DNA of 64,000 bases from Streptosporangium carneum (lineage in GTDB: Bacteria; Actinomycetota; Actinomycetes; Streptosporangiales; Streptosporangiaceae), in the NCBI RefSeq assembly GCF_027922005.1, contig NZ_BSEV01000015.1:62001-126000 (forward strand), written 5' to 3'. This document shows, piece after piece, positions 40,934 to 49,001 of this stretch. Both the position numbers and the translations under genes were made by a program. The first letter of the stretch is position 1; every line of letters begins with the position of its first letter. The notes under the pieces were generated by a model. It worked only from the letters and a program-made list of their open reading frames with translations. It did no database searches and was not told the origin of the DNA.

Positions 40934-41413
40934 ATGGTGAGCGACGCCGATCTGGGGCACCTGCGCCGCTGCGTGGAGCTGGCGGCCGAGGCGCTGGAGG
41001 CGGGTAACGAGCCTTTCGGCTCCGTGCTCGTCGCCGGGGACGGGAGTTTCCTCGCGGAGGACCGCAACCGCGTGGCCTCCGGAGACCGGACCCGCCATCC
41101 CGAGTTCGAGCTGGCGCGCTGGGCGGCGGCGAACATGGCTCCGGGGGAGCGGGCGACGTCGACGGTCTTCACCTCGGGCGAGCACTGCCCGATGTGCGCC
41201 GCCGCGCACGGCTGGGTCGGGCTGGGCCGCATCGTGTACGCGAGCTCCTCGGCGCAGACGGCGGCCTGGCTCGCCGAGCTGGGGGTCCCCCCGGCTCCCG
41301 TGCGGCCCCTGCCCATCGGGGAGATCGTCCCCGGCGTCGTGGTCGAGGGCCCGGTTCCCGCTCTGGCGGAACAGGTGCGCGAGCTGCACCGCCGTTTCCA
41401 CGCGACGGCCTGA
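40934..41413 (+). CDS. cytidine/deoxycytidylate-type deaminase with altered zinc motifs
   Basis: The 159-residue protein has the deaminase fold. The zinc motif HxE reads HPE (H55, E57) rather than HAE, and the PCxxC motif reads HCPMC (C85, C88), losing the usual proline. The zinc ligands and catalytic glutamate are all present, so activity is plausible. The family includes guanine, cytosine and tRNA adenosine deaminases. ATG 40934 follows GAGGAGG. A start at 40883 would add 17 residues. It is monocistronic. The unusual motifs set it apart from housekeeping TadA. Confidence 0.82.
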   Translation: MVSDADLGHLRRCVELAAEALEAGNEPFGSVLVAGDGSFLAEDRNRVASGDRTRHPEFELARWAAANMAPGERATSTVFTSGEHCPMCAAAHGWVGLGRIVYASSSAQTAAWLAELGVPPAPVRPLPIGEIVPGVVVEGPVPALAEQVRELHRRFHATA

Positions 41414-41471
41414 CGGGCGGGCACGCCGTCCGCCCGCGGGTCACCGGGCGGCGCACCTCTCTATAGAACCT

Positions 41472-41504
41472 TTGACATGGTTTGCGGATAACTATTGCTA
41501 TAAC
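41472..41504 (+). promoter_or_regulatory. promoter-like elements before the DUF4142 gene
   Basis: TTGACA (41472-41477) and TATAAC (41499-41504) are good hexamers but 21 bp apart, longer than usual. The block 41461-41545 is AT-rich and precedes the DUF4142 start. Confidence 0.35.
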
Positions 41505-41571
41505 GGTGAATATCGGTGCTGATGAGGAGAAAGTCCTAATTACGCTCAAGAACCGATCGACGGAGGTTCGA

Positions 41572-42180
41572 ATGATTCGAAGGATCATGGTCCTGCTGAC
41601 CGTCGTGTTCGTCGTAGTCGGCGGCACCACCACCGGCGCTCTGGCTCAACCCGAGCTCAATGAGCAGGACAAGAAGTTCCTCGTACAGGCCCACCGGTCC
41701 AATCTGGCCGAGATCCTGTCGGCGAAGCTCGCGGAGAGGAAGTCGAGCAACGACACTCTGAAGGACATCGCCCAGAAACTCATCACCGACCACACCAAGC
41801 TGGACGACGCCGTCAAGCAGGCGGCTCAGAAGGCCGGCGTGGAGCTTCCGCAGCAGCCGGGGCCCAAGCAGCGCGCCGCGCTCGAGGCGCTGGCGAGGCT
41901 GGACGGGGCGGCCTTCGACACCGGCTGGGTGAGGGCACAGATCGCCGGGCACCGGCAGACCCTCTCCAACATCAACAACGAGCTGCAGGACGGCTCCTCC
42001 GCCGAGGTGAAGAAGCTCGCCTCCGAGGCCAAGCCCATCGTGCAGGGGCACCTGGAAATGCTGGAGAAGGCCCGCGGCGGCGGTGGCGGCGGCAACGGAG
42101 GAGGCGGCGGTGGCGAGGAGCCTTCGCCCCAGAGCACTCCGACCGGGGGCGTCACCCCCAGCGGCATGCCGACCGGCTGA
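41572..42180 (+). CDS. DUF4142-family secreted protein
   Basis: The 202-residue precursor has a signal peptide (MIRRIMVLLTVVFVVVGGTT, cut near ALA, residue 25) and a helical ferritin-like DUF4142 domain (about 28-168: DKKFLVQAHRSNLAEI, ITDHTKLDDAVKQAAQKAGV). It ends in a Gly-rich run (GGGGGGNGGGGGG) and a Ser/Thr/Pro tail. Family members are secreted or periplasmic and poorly understood. ATG 41572 follows CGGAGG. The Gly tail is unusual and may be a surface-attachment or flexible linker. It converges on the LuxR-type gene. Confidence 0.88.
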   Translation: MIRRIMVLLTVVFVVVGGTTTGALAQPELNEQDKKFLVQAHRSNLAEILSAKLAERKSSNDTLKDIAQKLITDHTKLDDAVKQAAQKAGVELPQQPGPKQRAALEALARLDGAAFDTGWVRAQIAGHRQTLSNINNELQDGSSAEVKKLASEAKPIVQGHLEMLEKARGGGGGGNGGGGGGEEPSPQSTPTGGVTPSGMPTG

Positions 42181-42203
42181 CCGCGTCCACGCGGCGGGAC
42201 CGC

Positions 42204-42458
42204 TCAGTCCGGCTTGAGGCGGTTCCGCCCGTCGGCGGGGGCGCTCTGGTGGCCCAGGTAACGCAGGACCGCCAGGACGCGACGGTTTCCCGTCGCGGTC
42301 GGCGGCAGCTCCAGCTTCGCGAACACGCTGGAGACGTGCTTCTCCACCGCTCCCGCCGACAGGTGGAGCCGCGCCGCGACCTCGGCGTTCGAGCAGCCCT
42401 CCGCCATCAGCGCGAGGACCTCTCTTTCGCGGGGCCGGAGCGGGGGGAGGTCATCCAT
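42204..42458 (-). CDS. HTH-only LuxR/NarL-type regulator, receiver domain missing
   Basis: The 84-residue protein is just the LuxR DNA-binding domain: LRPREREVLALMAEGCSNAE, a recognition helix in AGAVEKHVSSVFAKL, and RRVLAVLRYLGH. Full-length NarL-type response regulators carry a 120-residue receiver domain before this. No receiver coding sequence is upstream; the divergent TetR gene starts 88 bp away. It could be a decayed response regulator or a small stand-alone regulator such as those of the GerE type. The start is ATG 42458. Confidence 0.75.
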   Translation of the reverse strand: MDDLPPLRPREREVLALMAEGCSNAEVAARLHLSAGAVEKHVSSVFAKLELPPTATGNRRVLAVLRYLGHQSAPADGRNRLKPD

Positions 42459-42529
42459 GGCGCACCAGCTTCACGGGGTAGGGAAAACCGGAGAGTTCGC
42501 ACAGGCCTCTTGCGATGTCAGGACCGTGC

Positions 42530-42545
42530 GGCCTAAATGTAGGCC
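42530..42545. promoter_or_regulatory. palindromic operator abutting the TetR start codon
   Basis: GGCCTA-aatg-TAGGCC (42530-42545) directly precedes the ATG at 42546. TAAATG at 42534-42539 lies 6 bp before the ATG and may be the -10 of a leaderless transcript. Autorepression of the TetR-led operon is inferred. Confidence 0.6.
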
Positions 42546-43220
42546 ATGCGGTCGAAAAACATGCCGGACGGACGGAAGTCGTCCGGAAGGAAGAAGTCCA
42601 CCTTCATCGAGGAGGCCCGCAGGCGTCAGATCGTGCGGAGCGCGATCACGACGATCGCCGGCGCGGGACTCGCCCAGGCGTCGCTGGCCCGGATCGCGGA
42701 CGAGGTGGGGATCAGCAAGAGCGTGATCTCCTACCACTTCGACGGCCGGGACGAGCTGATCGAGGAGATCGTCACCGCCCTGCTGGCGGAGTCGAACCGG
42801 TTCATCAGATCCAGGGTCGAGCAGGAGAGCGGCTGTCCCGCCAAGCTCCGCGCGTACGTCGAGGCGAGCTTCGCGTTCATGGCCGGGCACCGGGACAACT
42901 TCGTCGCGATGGTCGACATCTGGGGGAGCTTCGGCACGGCCGAGGCCAAGCGCGCCTTCAACGCCACCGCCTACGACCCCTGCAGGCGGCACATCGAGTC
43001 GATCCTGCGCAAGGGCCAGCAGGACGGGGACTTCCGGGACTTCACGCCCCGGACCCTGGCCGCGACGATCCAGGGCGCGATCGACGGGGTCATGCTCCAG
43101 TGGGTCTTCGACGAGGCGGCCGTCGACCTCGCCGAGTGCGCCGCCGAGCTGACCGCCATGTTCGACCTCGCCACCAGGAACCCCGCCGGGCCCGACCCCG
43201 TGACCGGGGACGGCCGATGA
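42546..43220 (+). CDS. TetR-family regulator (BetI-like) leading a ligase-hydratase operon
   Basis: The 224-residue protein has a TetR helix-turn-helix (ASLARIADEVGISKSVISYH, about 45-64) after a basic 30-residue N-terminal arm (MRSKNMPDGRKSSGRKK), and a BetI-like C-terminal domain. It overlaps the acyl-CoA ligase gene by ATGA. A perfect palindrome abuts the start codon, suggesting that the repressor controls its own operon. An acyl-CoA intermediate of the pathway would be a natural ligand (inference). Confidence 0.9.
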   Translation: MRSKNMPDGRKSSGRKKSTFIEEARRRQIVRSAITTIAGAGLAQASLARIADEVGISKSVISYHFDGRDELIEEIVTALLAESNRFIRSRVEQESGCPAKLRAYVEASFAFMAGHRDNFVAMVDIWGSFGTAEAKRAFNATAYDPCRRHIESILRKGQQDGDFRDFTPRTLAATIQGAIDGVMLQWVFDEAAVDLAECAAELTAMFDLATRNPAGPDPVTGDGR

Positions 43221-44731
43221 GCGCCGCCAGCCTCGGCCACCTGCTCAGGGAACGGGCCGCCACCGGGGGGCAACGCCCGCTGTTGCGTTTCGAGGGCGTC
43301 ACCACCACCGTCGCCGAGGTCGAGGAGCGGACGAACCGGCTGGCCAACGTGCTGCGAGCCCGCGGGATCCGCCGCGGCGACCGGGTGGCGGTGATGCTCC
43401 CCAACGGCGCCGGCTTCCCCGTGGCCTGGCTGGCCGTGGGCAAGCTCGGCGCGGTCGCCGTGCCGGTCAACGTCGGCTACCGCCACGACGACCTCGCCCA
43501 CGTGATCGAGGACTCGGGGGCGGCGCTGGCGCTCGCGGGCACGGCGGAGGCGGCGCTCGCGCTCCTCGGCACGCGGGTCGGGCAGGTCGGGCTCATGGAC
43601 CCGGCGGACGCCGGTCCCGCGCGTCAGGCCGTTCCCGGCGCCTTCGACGCGGGCGCCGAGGCGGCCGCCGCCGAGCGGAACCTCGAACTGCCGGGGATCG
43701 GCCAGGACGACCTCGTGAACCTGCAGTACACCTCGGGGACGACCGGCTTCCCCAAGGGGTGCATGCTCACCCACGGATACTGGCTGCGCCTGGCCGAGCT
43801 GGCGGCCGGACTCGTCGGGGCGAGGCGGGGGGACGTCGACCTGACGGCGCAGCCCTTCTCCTACATGGACCCGCAGTGGAACACCGTGCTGTGCCTGCAG
43901 GTCGGCATCCCCCTGGTGATCCTGCCGCGCTTCTCCGCCTCCACGTTCTGGCGGTCGGTGCGCGAGGAGGGCGCCACCTTCCTCTATCTGCTCGGCACCA
44001 TGCCGACCTACCTGTTCAGACAGCCGGAGGATCCGCAGGACCGGGCGCACCGGGTGCGGCTGGTCCTGTGCTCCGGCATCGTCGCCGACCTGCACGCCGC
44101 CTTCGAACAGCGCTGGGGGGCACCGTGGCGGGAGGCGTACGGCATGACGGAGACCGGAGTCGACCTCGCGGTCCCCCTGGACGACGACGCCTGCGTGGGC
44201 AGCGGGGCGGCAGGCGTGCCCGTGCCGGGCAAACAGGTCGAGCTCGTCGACGGTGAGATCGTCGTCACCGGCAGCCCGATGATGCTCGGATACTGGAACG
44301 ACCCCGAGGCGACCGCGGAACGCATCCGCGACGGCAGGCTGTACACCGGGGACCTCGGCCGTCGCGACGAGCGCGGATACATCCACCTCGTCGGCAGGCG
44401 CAAGGACATGATCCGCCGTGGCGGCGAGAACATCGCGGCGGCCGAGGTGGAGGCGGCCCTCGCCCGGCATCCCGCCGTCCGCGCCGCCGCCGTGGTCGCG
44501 GTGCCCGACGAGCTGCGCGGCGAGGAGGTCAAGGCGTTCGTCCAGGTCTGCTCCGCCGTTCCGCCGCAGGAACTGGTCGAGTTCGTCGGGCAGCGGCTCG
44601 CGGGGTTCAAGGTGCCGCGTTTCGTGGAGTACGTCGACGAGTTTCCGATGACCCCGTCCGAGCGGATCGCCAAGCATCTGCTGCCCACAGGACGAGGCGA
44701 CGCCTACGACGCACGGCGGGAGGCCGGATGA
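43217..44731 (+). CDS. AMP-dependent acyl-CoA synthetase/ligase (CaiC-like)
   Basis: The 504-residue enzyme is a class I adenylate-forming ligase: the P-loop-like core YTSGTTGFPKG (171-181), the A5 motif YGMTETG, the A7/A8 region YTGDLGRRDERGYIHLVGR followed by KDMIRRGGENI, and the lysine-containing C-terminal motif PSERIAKHLLP. The closest named relatives by feel are crotonobetaine/carnitine-CoA ligases, but substrate is not fixed. It is translationally coupled to TetR (ATGA) and to the hydratase (ATGA). Together they activate a carboxylate to its CoA ester and hydrate or isomerise it. Confidence 0.9.
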   Translation: MSAASLGHLLRERAATGGQRPLLRFEGVTTTVAEVEERTNRLANVLRARGIRRGDRVAVMLPNGAGFPVAWLAVGKLGAVAVPVNVGYRHDDLAHVIEDSGAALALAGTAEAALALLGTRVGQVGLMDPADAGPARQAVPGAFDAGAEAAAAERNLELPGIGQDDLVNLQYTSGTTGFPKGCMLTHGYWLRLAELAAGLVGARRGDVDLTAQPFSYMDPQWNTVLCLQVGIPLVILPRFSASTFWRSVREEGATFLYLLGTMPTYLFRQPEDPQDRAHRVRLVLCSGIVADLHAAFEQRWGAPWREAYGMTETGVDLAVPLDDDACVGSGAAGVPVPGKQVELVDGEIVVTGSPMMLGYWNDPEATAERIRDGRLYTGDLGRRDERGYIHLVGRRKDMIRRGGENIAAAEVEAALARHPAVRAAAVVAVPDELRGEEVKAFVQVCSAVPPQELVEFVGQRLAGFKVPRFVEYVDEFPMTPSERIAKHLLPTGRGDAYDARREAG

Positions 44732-45630
44732 CCGGGCAGCGGGAGGACACCGGCGGACACGACGTCTCCGGCCACATCTCCGGCCGAGGGGCGGGCGGGG
44801 CGCGGGACGGGCGCGAGGACGCGGCCGGAGTCGGGAGCGGGGGCGCGACCGACATCCGCACGGCGCGCCACGGCGCCGCGCTGGTGATCACCTTCGACCG
44901 CCCCGAGGTGCTGAACGCCTTCAGGGACCGGACGTTCGCCGAACTCGGCGCGGCCCTGGACGAGGCCGAACACGACGAGACGGTGCGGACGGTGATCCTC
45001 ACGGGACACGGCCGCGCCTTCTCCGCAGGCGTCGACCTGGCCGAGACCATGACCCGCCTGCACGGTACGGCCGCGGCGGACCTCGCGGCGAGCGTCGAGG
45101 AGTTCCAGAACGTCACGAGGAGGCTCGTCGACTACCCGAAGACCGTCATATCCGCGGTGAACGGGATCGCGGTCGGGGTCGGGGCCGAGCTCGCGATAGC
45201 CAGCGACCTGCGGATCGCCGCCTCCGAGGCGGAGTTCGCCTTCATGGAGGTGCGCCGCGGCCTGTACCCGACCAACGGCGTCCTGTACTTCCTGCCCCGC
45301 CTGGTCGGTCACGGCAGGGCGATCGACCTGCTGCTGGGCGGGGAGCGGATCGGCGCCGCGCAGGCGCTCGCCGCCGGCCTGGTCAGCCGCGTCGTCCCCG
45401 GCGAGGAACTTCTCAGCGCGGCCGTCGCGCTGGCGGAGACCATCGGATCGGCCGCGCCGGTCCCGGTCAGGCTGATCAAACAGCACATGCGCAGGACCTG
45501 GGAACTGGACCTGGAGGGCATGCTCGCCCTGGAGGTCGAGGGCTCCCTCGCCTGCCTGCGCAGCGACGACCTCGCCGAGGGGCTGCACGCCTTCAGCGAG
45601 AAACGCGGCCCCGACTTCCGCGGCGGCTGA
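44728..45630 (+). CDS. enoyl-CoA hydratase/isomerase family protein
   Basis: The 300-residue crotonase-fold enzyme has oxyanion-hole segments GRAFSAGVDLAE and NGIAVGVGAELAIASD and the active-site region FMEVRRGLYPTNGVLYFLPR. One glutamate (MEVR) is where catalytic acids lie in crotonases. The first 40 residues are Gly/Asp-rich and not part of the fold, so the true start may be further downstream although ATG 44728 overlaps the ligase stop codon. It completes the TetR-ligase-hydratase operon and is followed by a strong terminator. Confidence 0.9.
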   Translation: MTGQREDTGGHDVSGHISGRGAGGARDGREDAAGVGSGGATDIRTARHGAALVITFDRPEVLNAFRDRTFAELGAALDEAEHDETVRTVILTGHGRAFSAGVDLAETMTRLHGTAAADLAASVEEFQNVTRRLVDYPKTVISAVNGIAVGVGAELAIASDLRIAASEAEFAFMEVRRGLYPTNGVLYFLPRLVGHGRAIDLLLGGERIGAAQALAAGLVSRVVPGEELLSAAVALAETIGSAAPVPVRLIKQHMRRTWELDLEGMLALEVEGSLACLRSDDLAEGLHAFSEKRGPDFRGG

Positions 45631-45663
45631 ATCTCCGTCTCCCACCCTGCCTCGGCGGCCGGC

Positions 45664-45689
45664 GTCCGGGCGCTCAGCCGCGCCCGGAC
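45664..45689 (+). terminator. 10-bp stem terminator after the hydratase gene
   Basis: GTCCGGGCGC-tcagcc-GCGCCCGGAC is a perfect 10-bp stem with a 6-base loop, 33 bp after the stop codon. Confidence 0.8.
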
Positions 45690-45738
45690 CCTCCACGCCG
45701 GAAAACCGGCTCGGGGGCCACGAAACCAAGGAGCATCG

Positions 45739-47127
45739 ATGGCGCAAGGCGAGACAGCGCTCCGCCGCGGACTGCGGCGGCGGCACATGACAATGATCGG
45801 CATAGGCGGCGTCATCGGCGCGGGCCTGTTCGTCAGCAGCGGCGCGGTGATCTCCACGGCGGGGCCCGCCGCGGTCGTCGCCTACGCCGTGGGCGGCGTG
45901 ATCGTCATCCTGGTGATGCGGATGCTCGGAGAGATGTCCGCGGCGTACCCGACCACCGGGTCGTTCTCCCGCTACGCGGAACTGGCGCTCGGCCGCTGGG
46001 CGGGATTCCTCGTCGGCTGGAGCTACTGGTACTTCACCGTCTCGGCGATCGCGTTCGAGTCGGTCGCGGGTGCGAGGCTGGTGTCCGGCCTCGTTCCCGG
46101 CCTGCCGGTGTGGCTGGGCGCGCCCGCCCTGCTGCTCGCCCTCACCGCGGCGAACCTGGTCTCGGTGAAGGTGTTCGGCGAGACCGAGTTCTGGCTGTCC
46201 TCGGCGAAGGTCGCGGTCGTCGTCGGCTTCCTGGCCGTCGGCGCGCTGTACCTCGTCGGACTCTGGCCGGACGGAGGGGCCGGGCTGTCCGCGCTGACCG
46301 CTCACGGGGGATTCGCCCCGAACGGCTGGACCGCGGTCCTGAGCGCGCTGGTGACGGTGATCTTCTCCTACTTCGGCGCGGAGCTCGTCACGATCGCCGC
46401 CGCGGAGTCCGCCGAACCCGCCAGGGAGGTCGCGCGGGCCACCGTCCGCGTGGTGTGGCGGGTGCTGATCTTCTACGTCGGCTCGGTCTTCCTGATCGTC
46501 GCGGTCGTGCCGTGGAACAAGGTCCCGGCGAACGGGGAGGACAGCCCCTTCGCCGCGGCCATCGGCGCGTTCGGCGTCCCCGGCGCGAGCGGCCTGATGA
46601 CCGTGGTCGTCCTGGTCGCGGTGCTGTCGATCCTGAACGCCGGGATCTACGGCTCCTCCCGGATGCTCATGTCCCTGGCGGAGCGCGGGGACGCGCCCGC
46701 CCCGCTCGCCAGGGTGCGCCCCTCGGGCGTGCCCGCGCCCTCGATCCTGGCCAGCATCGGCCTCGCCTTCGTGGTCGTGGCCGTCGCGGGCCTGCTCGGC
46801 CCCGACGAGATCTTCGGCTTCCTGCTGAACACCTCCGGCCTGCTCACGCTGGTCATCTACCTGTTCATCGCGGTGAGCCAGCTCAGGCTGCGCGCCCTCG
46901 CCGACCCCGCGACGCTGCCGGTCCGGATGTGGGGACACCCGTGGCTGAGCTGGGCCGTGATCGTCCTGCTGGTCGCGGCGCTGCTCGCCGTCGCGACCTC
47001 TCCCGGCGTCGGGCCCATCGTGCTCGGCGTCCTCGTCATCCTGGCCGTGACGCGGCTCGCGTACACGGTCAGGGCCAGGCTGGGCCGTACGGCTCCGCCG
47101 ATCGTCGACCCCATGGAGGTCTCCTGA
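45739..47127 (+). CDS. amino-acid permease (AAT/GabP type)
   Basis: The 462-residue APC transporter has 12 predicted membrane helices. The N-terminal MTMIGIGGVIGAGLFVSSG and the MLGEMSAAYPTTGSFSRYAE segment are typical of the AAT branch (GabP, AroP, proline-type permeases). ATG 45739 follows AAGGAG. It lies between the ligase-hydratase operon and the ferredoxin-P450 operon and may supply a substrate to either one. The gene for this permease is separated from the former by a terminator and from the latter by a promoter, so it is probably its own unit. Confidence 0.9.
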   Translation: MAQGETALRRGLRRRHMTMIGIGGVIGAGLFVSSGAVISTAGPAAVVAYAVGGVIVILVMRMLGEMSAAYPTTGSFSRYAELALGRWAGFLVGWSYWYFTVSAIAFESVAGARLVSGLVPGLPVWLGAPALLLALTAANLVSVKVFGETEFWLSSAKVAVVVGFLAVGALYLVGLWPDGGAGLSALTAHGGFAPNGWTAVLSALVTVIFSYFGAELVTIAAAESAEPAREVARATVRVVWRVLIFYVGSVFLIVAVVPWNKVPANGEDSPFAAAIGAFGVPGASGLMTVVVLVAVLSILNAGIYGSSRMLMSLAERGDAPAPLARVRPSGVPAPSILASIGLAFVVVAVAGLLGPDEIFGFLLNTSGLLTLVIYLFIAVSQLRLRALADPATLPVRMWGHPWLSWAVIVLLVAALLAVATSPGVGPIVLGVLVILAVTRLAYTVRARLGRTAPPIVDPMEVS

Positions 47128-47272
47128 CGCGTCCGCCCCGCCCGGCGACGCCCACGGCCCGGCCGGCGGCGAGCCCGCCCCCGCACGCGGATGATCGGCG
47201 AAGGACCCCTCCGGCCTCGGGAGGGAACCGGCAAAGATAGCGCCAAAAGCCGCAACACGGTGATTGTGGATG

Positions 47273-47300
47273 TTGTTTTCCCTGGTCACAGGCCTAGGCT
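47273..47300 (+). promoter_or_regulatory. sigma-70-type promoter of the ferredoxin-P450 operon
   Basis: TTGTTT (47273-47278) and TAGGCT (47295-47300) are 16 bp apart, matching the actinobacterial vegetative consensus. The ferredoxin GTG lies about 50 bp downstream of the expected start. Confidence 0.5.
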
Positions 47301-47357
47301 GAGCAGCACCTGATGGCCGTACCCGTTGCGGGGGACGTCGAAGGGACAAGGGTTCCC

Positions 47358-47579
47358 GTGAGGCTTGTCGTCGATCTGAACCGGTGCGAAGGGTACGCCC
47401 AGTGCGCCTTCCTGGCTCCGGACGTCTTCACCATGCACGGTGAGGAGGCCCTCATGTACAGTCCCCGCGCCGGTCAGGCGCAGCGCGAACAGGTCATCAG
47501 GGCCGTCGCCGCCTGTCCCGTGCAGGCCATCACCGTGGACGGGGCCGACGCGGAGGAGACACGGACCGATGCCCGCTGA
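47358..47579 (+). CDS. small ferredoxin, P450-type, CxxYxxC
   Basis: From GTG 47358 (preceded by AAGGG) the protein is 73 residues. The cluster motif is C10-x2-Y13-x2-C16 with C53 in ACPVQAI, so the second of the four usual cysteines is tyrosine. Ferredoxins of this shape, CxxXxxC plus CP, usually hold a [3Fe-4S] cluster and donate electrons to P450s. An in-frame ATG at 47313 adds 15 residues. The gene overlaps the reductase by 11 bases and is followed by a P450, giving a complete electron chain in one operon. Confidence 0.9.
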   Translation: MRLVVDLNRCEGYAQCAFLAPDVFTMHGEEALMYSPRAGQAQREQVIRAVAACPVQAITVDGADAEETRTDAR

Positions 47580-48963
47580 CACGGCCGCGCGGGAGTTCAG
47601 GCGTCAGGGGCGGGTGGTCGTCGTCGGCGCGTCCCTGGCGGGGCTGCGCGCCGCCGAGACGCTGCGCGAGGAGGGCTTCACCGGGTCACTGACCATGATC
47701 GGCGACGAGCCGCACGACCCCTACGACCGGCCGCCCCTGTCCAAGCAGGTGCTGCTGGGCAGGACGGCGGCGGACGACACCGAGCTGCCGAGGCGTCGCA
47801 GGCTCGACGCCCGGTGGCGGCTCGGCGTCGCCGCCACCGGGCTGGACCTGGCGGACAGGAGGGTTCGCCTCGCGGACGGCGAGGAGGTCGAGTTCGACCG
47901 CCTGCTGATCGCGACCGGCGCCCGCGCCAGGCCGTGGTTCAGGGAGAGCGAGGCCGCCCTCGACGGGGTCTTCGTCCTGCGCACCGCCGACGACGCGTCC
48001 CGGCTCGACCGGAAGCTGGCCGCGGGCCCCCGCAGGGTGCTCGTCGTCGGCGCGGGGTTCACCGGCTCGGAGATCGCCTCGGCCTGCCGTGAGCGAGGAC
48101 TCGAGGTCACGGTCGCCGAACGCGGTCCCGCCCCTCTCGTGGGAGCCCTCGGCGGCGTCGTCGGCGCGGTCGCGGCGCGGCTGCAGCGTGAGCACGGCGT
48201 CGACCTGCGCTGCGGCATCACGGTGACCTCCCTCGAGGGCGACATGGCGGGACGGCTCAGGCGCGCGCACCTGTCCGACGGCACCGCCCTCGACGTCGAC
48301 GTGGCGGTGATCGGGCTCGGCGCGATGCGCAACACCAAGTGGCTCGCCGGATCCGGGCTCGCCGCGGGCCCGAGAGGGATCGCCTGCGACGCCGGATGCC
48401 GCGCCTTCGACGTCCACGGCATCGTCACCGACGACGTCTTCGTCGCCGGTGACGTCGCCCGGTCCCCCCATCCGCTCTTCGGATACCAGTTCCTCTCCCT
48501 GGAGCACTGGGGCAACGCGGTCGCGCAGGCCGAGGTCGCGGCCCACAACATGATCAGTTCCGGGCTCGAGCGCCGCCCGCACCTGTGGGTGCCCGCCTTC
48601 TGGTCCGCCCAGTTCGGCGTCAACATCAAGTCGGTCGGCGTCCCGCCCATGGGAGAGGAGATCGTCGTCACCCAGGGGGCACTCGGCGAGAACCGCTTCG
48701 TCGCGGCCTACGGCTACCAGGGCCGGGTCATCGCCGCGGTCGCCTTCGACCAGGCCAGATGGATCGACTTCTACCGGAGGCTGATCGAGTCGGCCGCGCC
48801 CTTCCCGCCCGTCTTCGCGGGCGTCGACAGACGCCCCGAGGGCGCACGGCCGGTTCCCGCCGACTTCCCGGACCCCTCCCTGCCGACCCACGGGCCGACC
48901 GTGACGCTGAGCGGTTACTCGCCCAGCGAGCGCAGGCTCCAGTTCACCCCGGCCCGTGCCTGA
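47569..48963 (+). CDS. FAD-dependent ferredoxin/rubredoxin-type reductase
   Basis: The 464-residue protein belongs to the class of NAD(P)H-ferredoxin reductases that serve P450 and dioxygenase systems. It has the FAD motif VVVVGASLAGLRAAE (about 16-30), YDRPPLSKQ (53-61), the NAD(P) motif VLVVGAGFTGSE (about 156-167), the FAD C-terminal segment VFVAGDVA, and the reductase C-terminal domain. The family GxGxxG is GASLAG at the first site, a usual variation. It overlaps the ferredoxin end by 11 bases. It is followed 38 bp later by the P450. Confidence 0.92.
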   Translation: MPADTAAREFRRQGRVVVVGASLAGLRAAETLREEGFTGSLTMIGDEPHDPYDRPPLSKQVLLGRTAADDTELPRRRRLDARWRLGVAATGLDLADRRVRLADGEEVEFDRLLIATGARARPWFRESEAALDGVFVLRTADDASRLDRKLAAGPRRVLVVGAGFTGSEIASACRERGLEVTVAERGPAPLVGALGGVVGAVAARLQREHGVDLRCGITVTSLEGDMAGRLRRAHLSDGTALDVDVAVIGLGAMRNTKWLAGSGLAAGPRGIACDAGCRAFDVHGIVTDDVFVAGDVARSPHPLFGYQFLSLEHWGNAVAQAEVAAHNMISSGLERRPHLWVPAFWSAQFGVNIKSVGVPPMGEEIVVTQGALGENRFVAAYGYQGRVIAAVAFDQARWIDFYRRLIESAAPFPPVFAGVDRRPEGARPVPADFPDPSLPTHGPTVTLSGYSPSERRLQFTPARA

Positions 48964-49001
48964 AGACGGCCCCTCGACCGACCACGCCCAAGGACTCCGC
49001 C

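Noticed and set aside
44704..47349. 881-residue minus-strand frame opposite the hydratase and permease genes
   Set aside because: Shadow frame with no motifs; both plus-strand genes are well supported.
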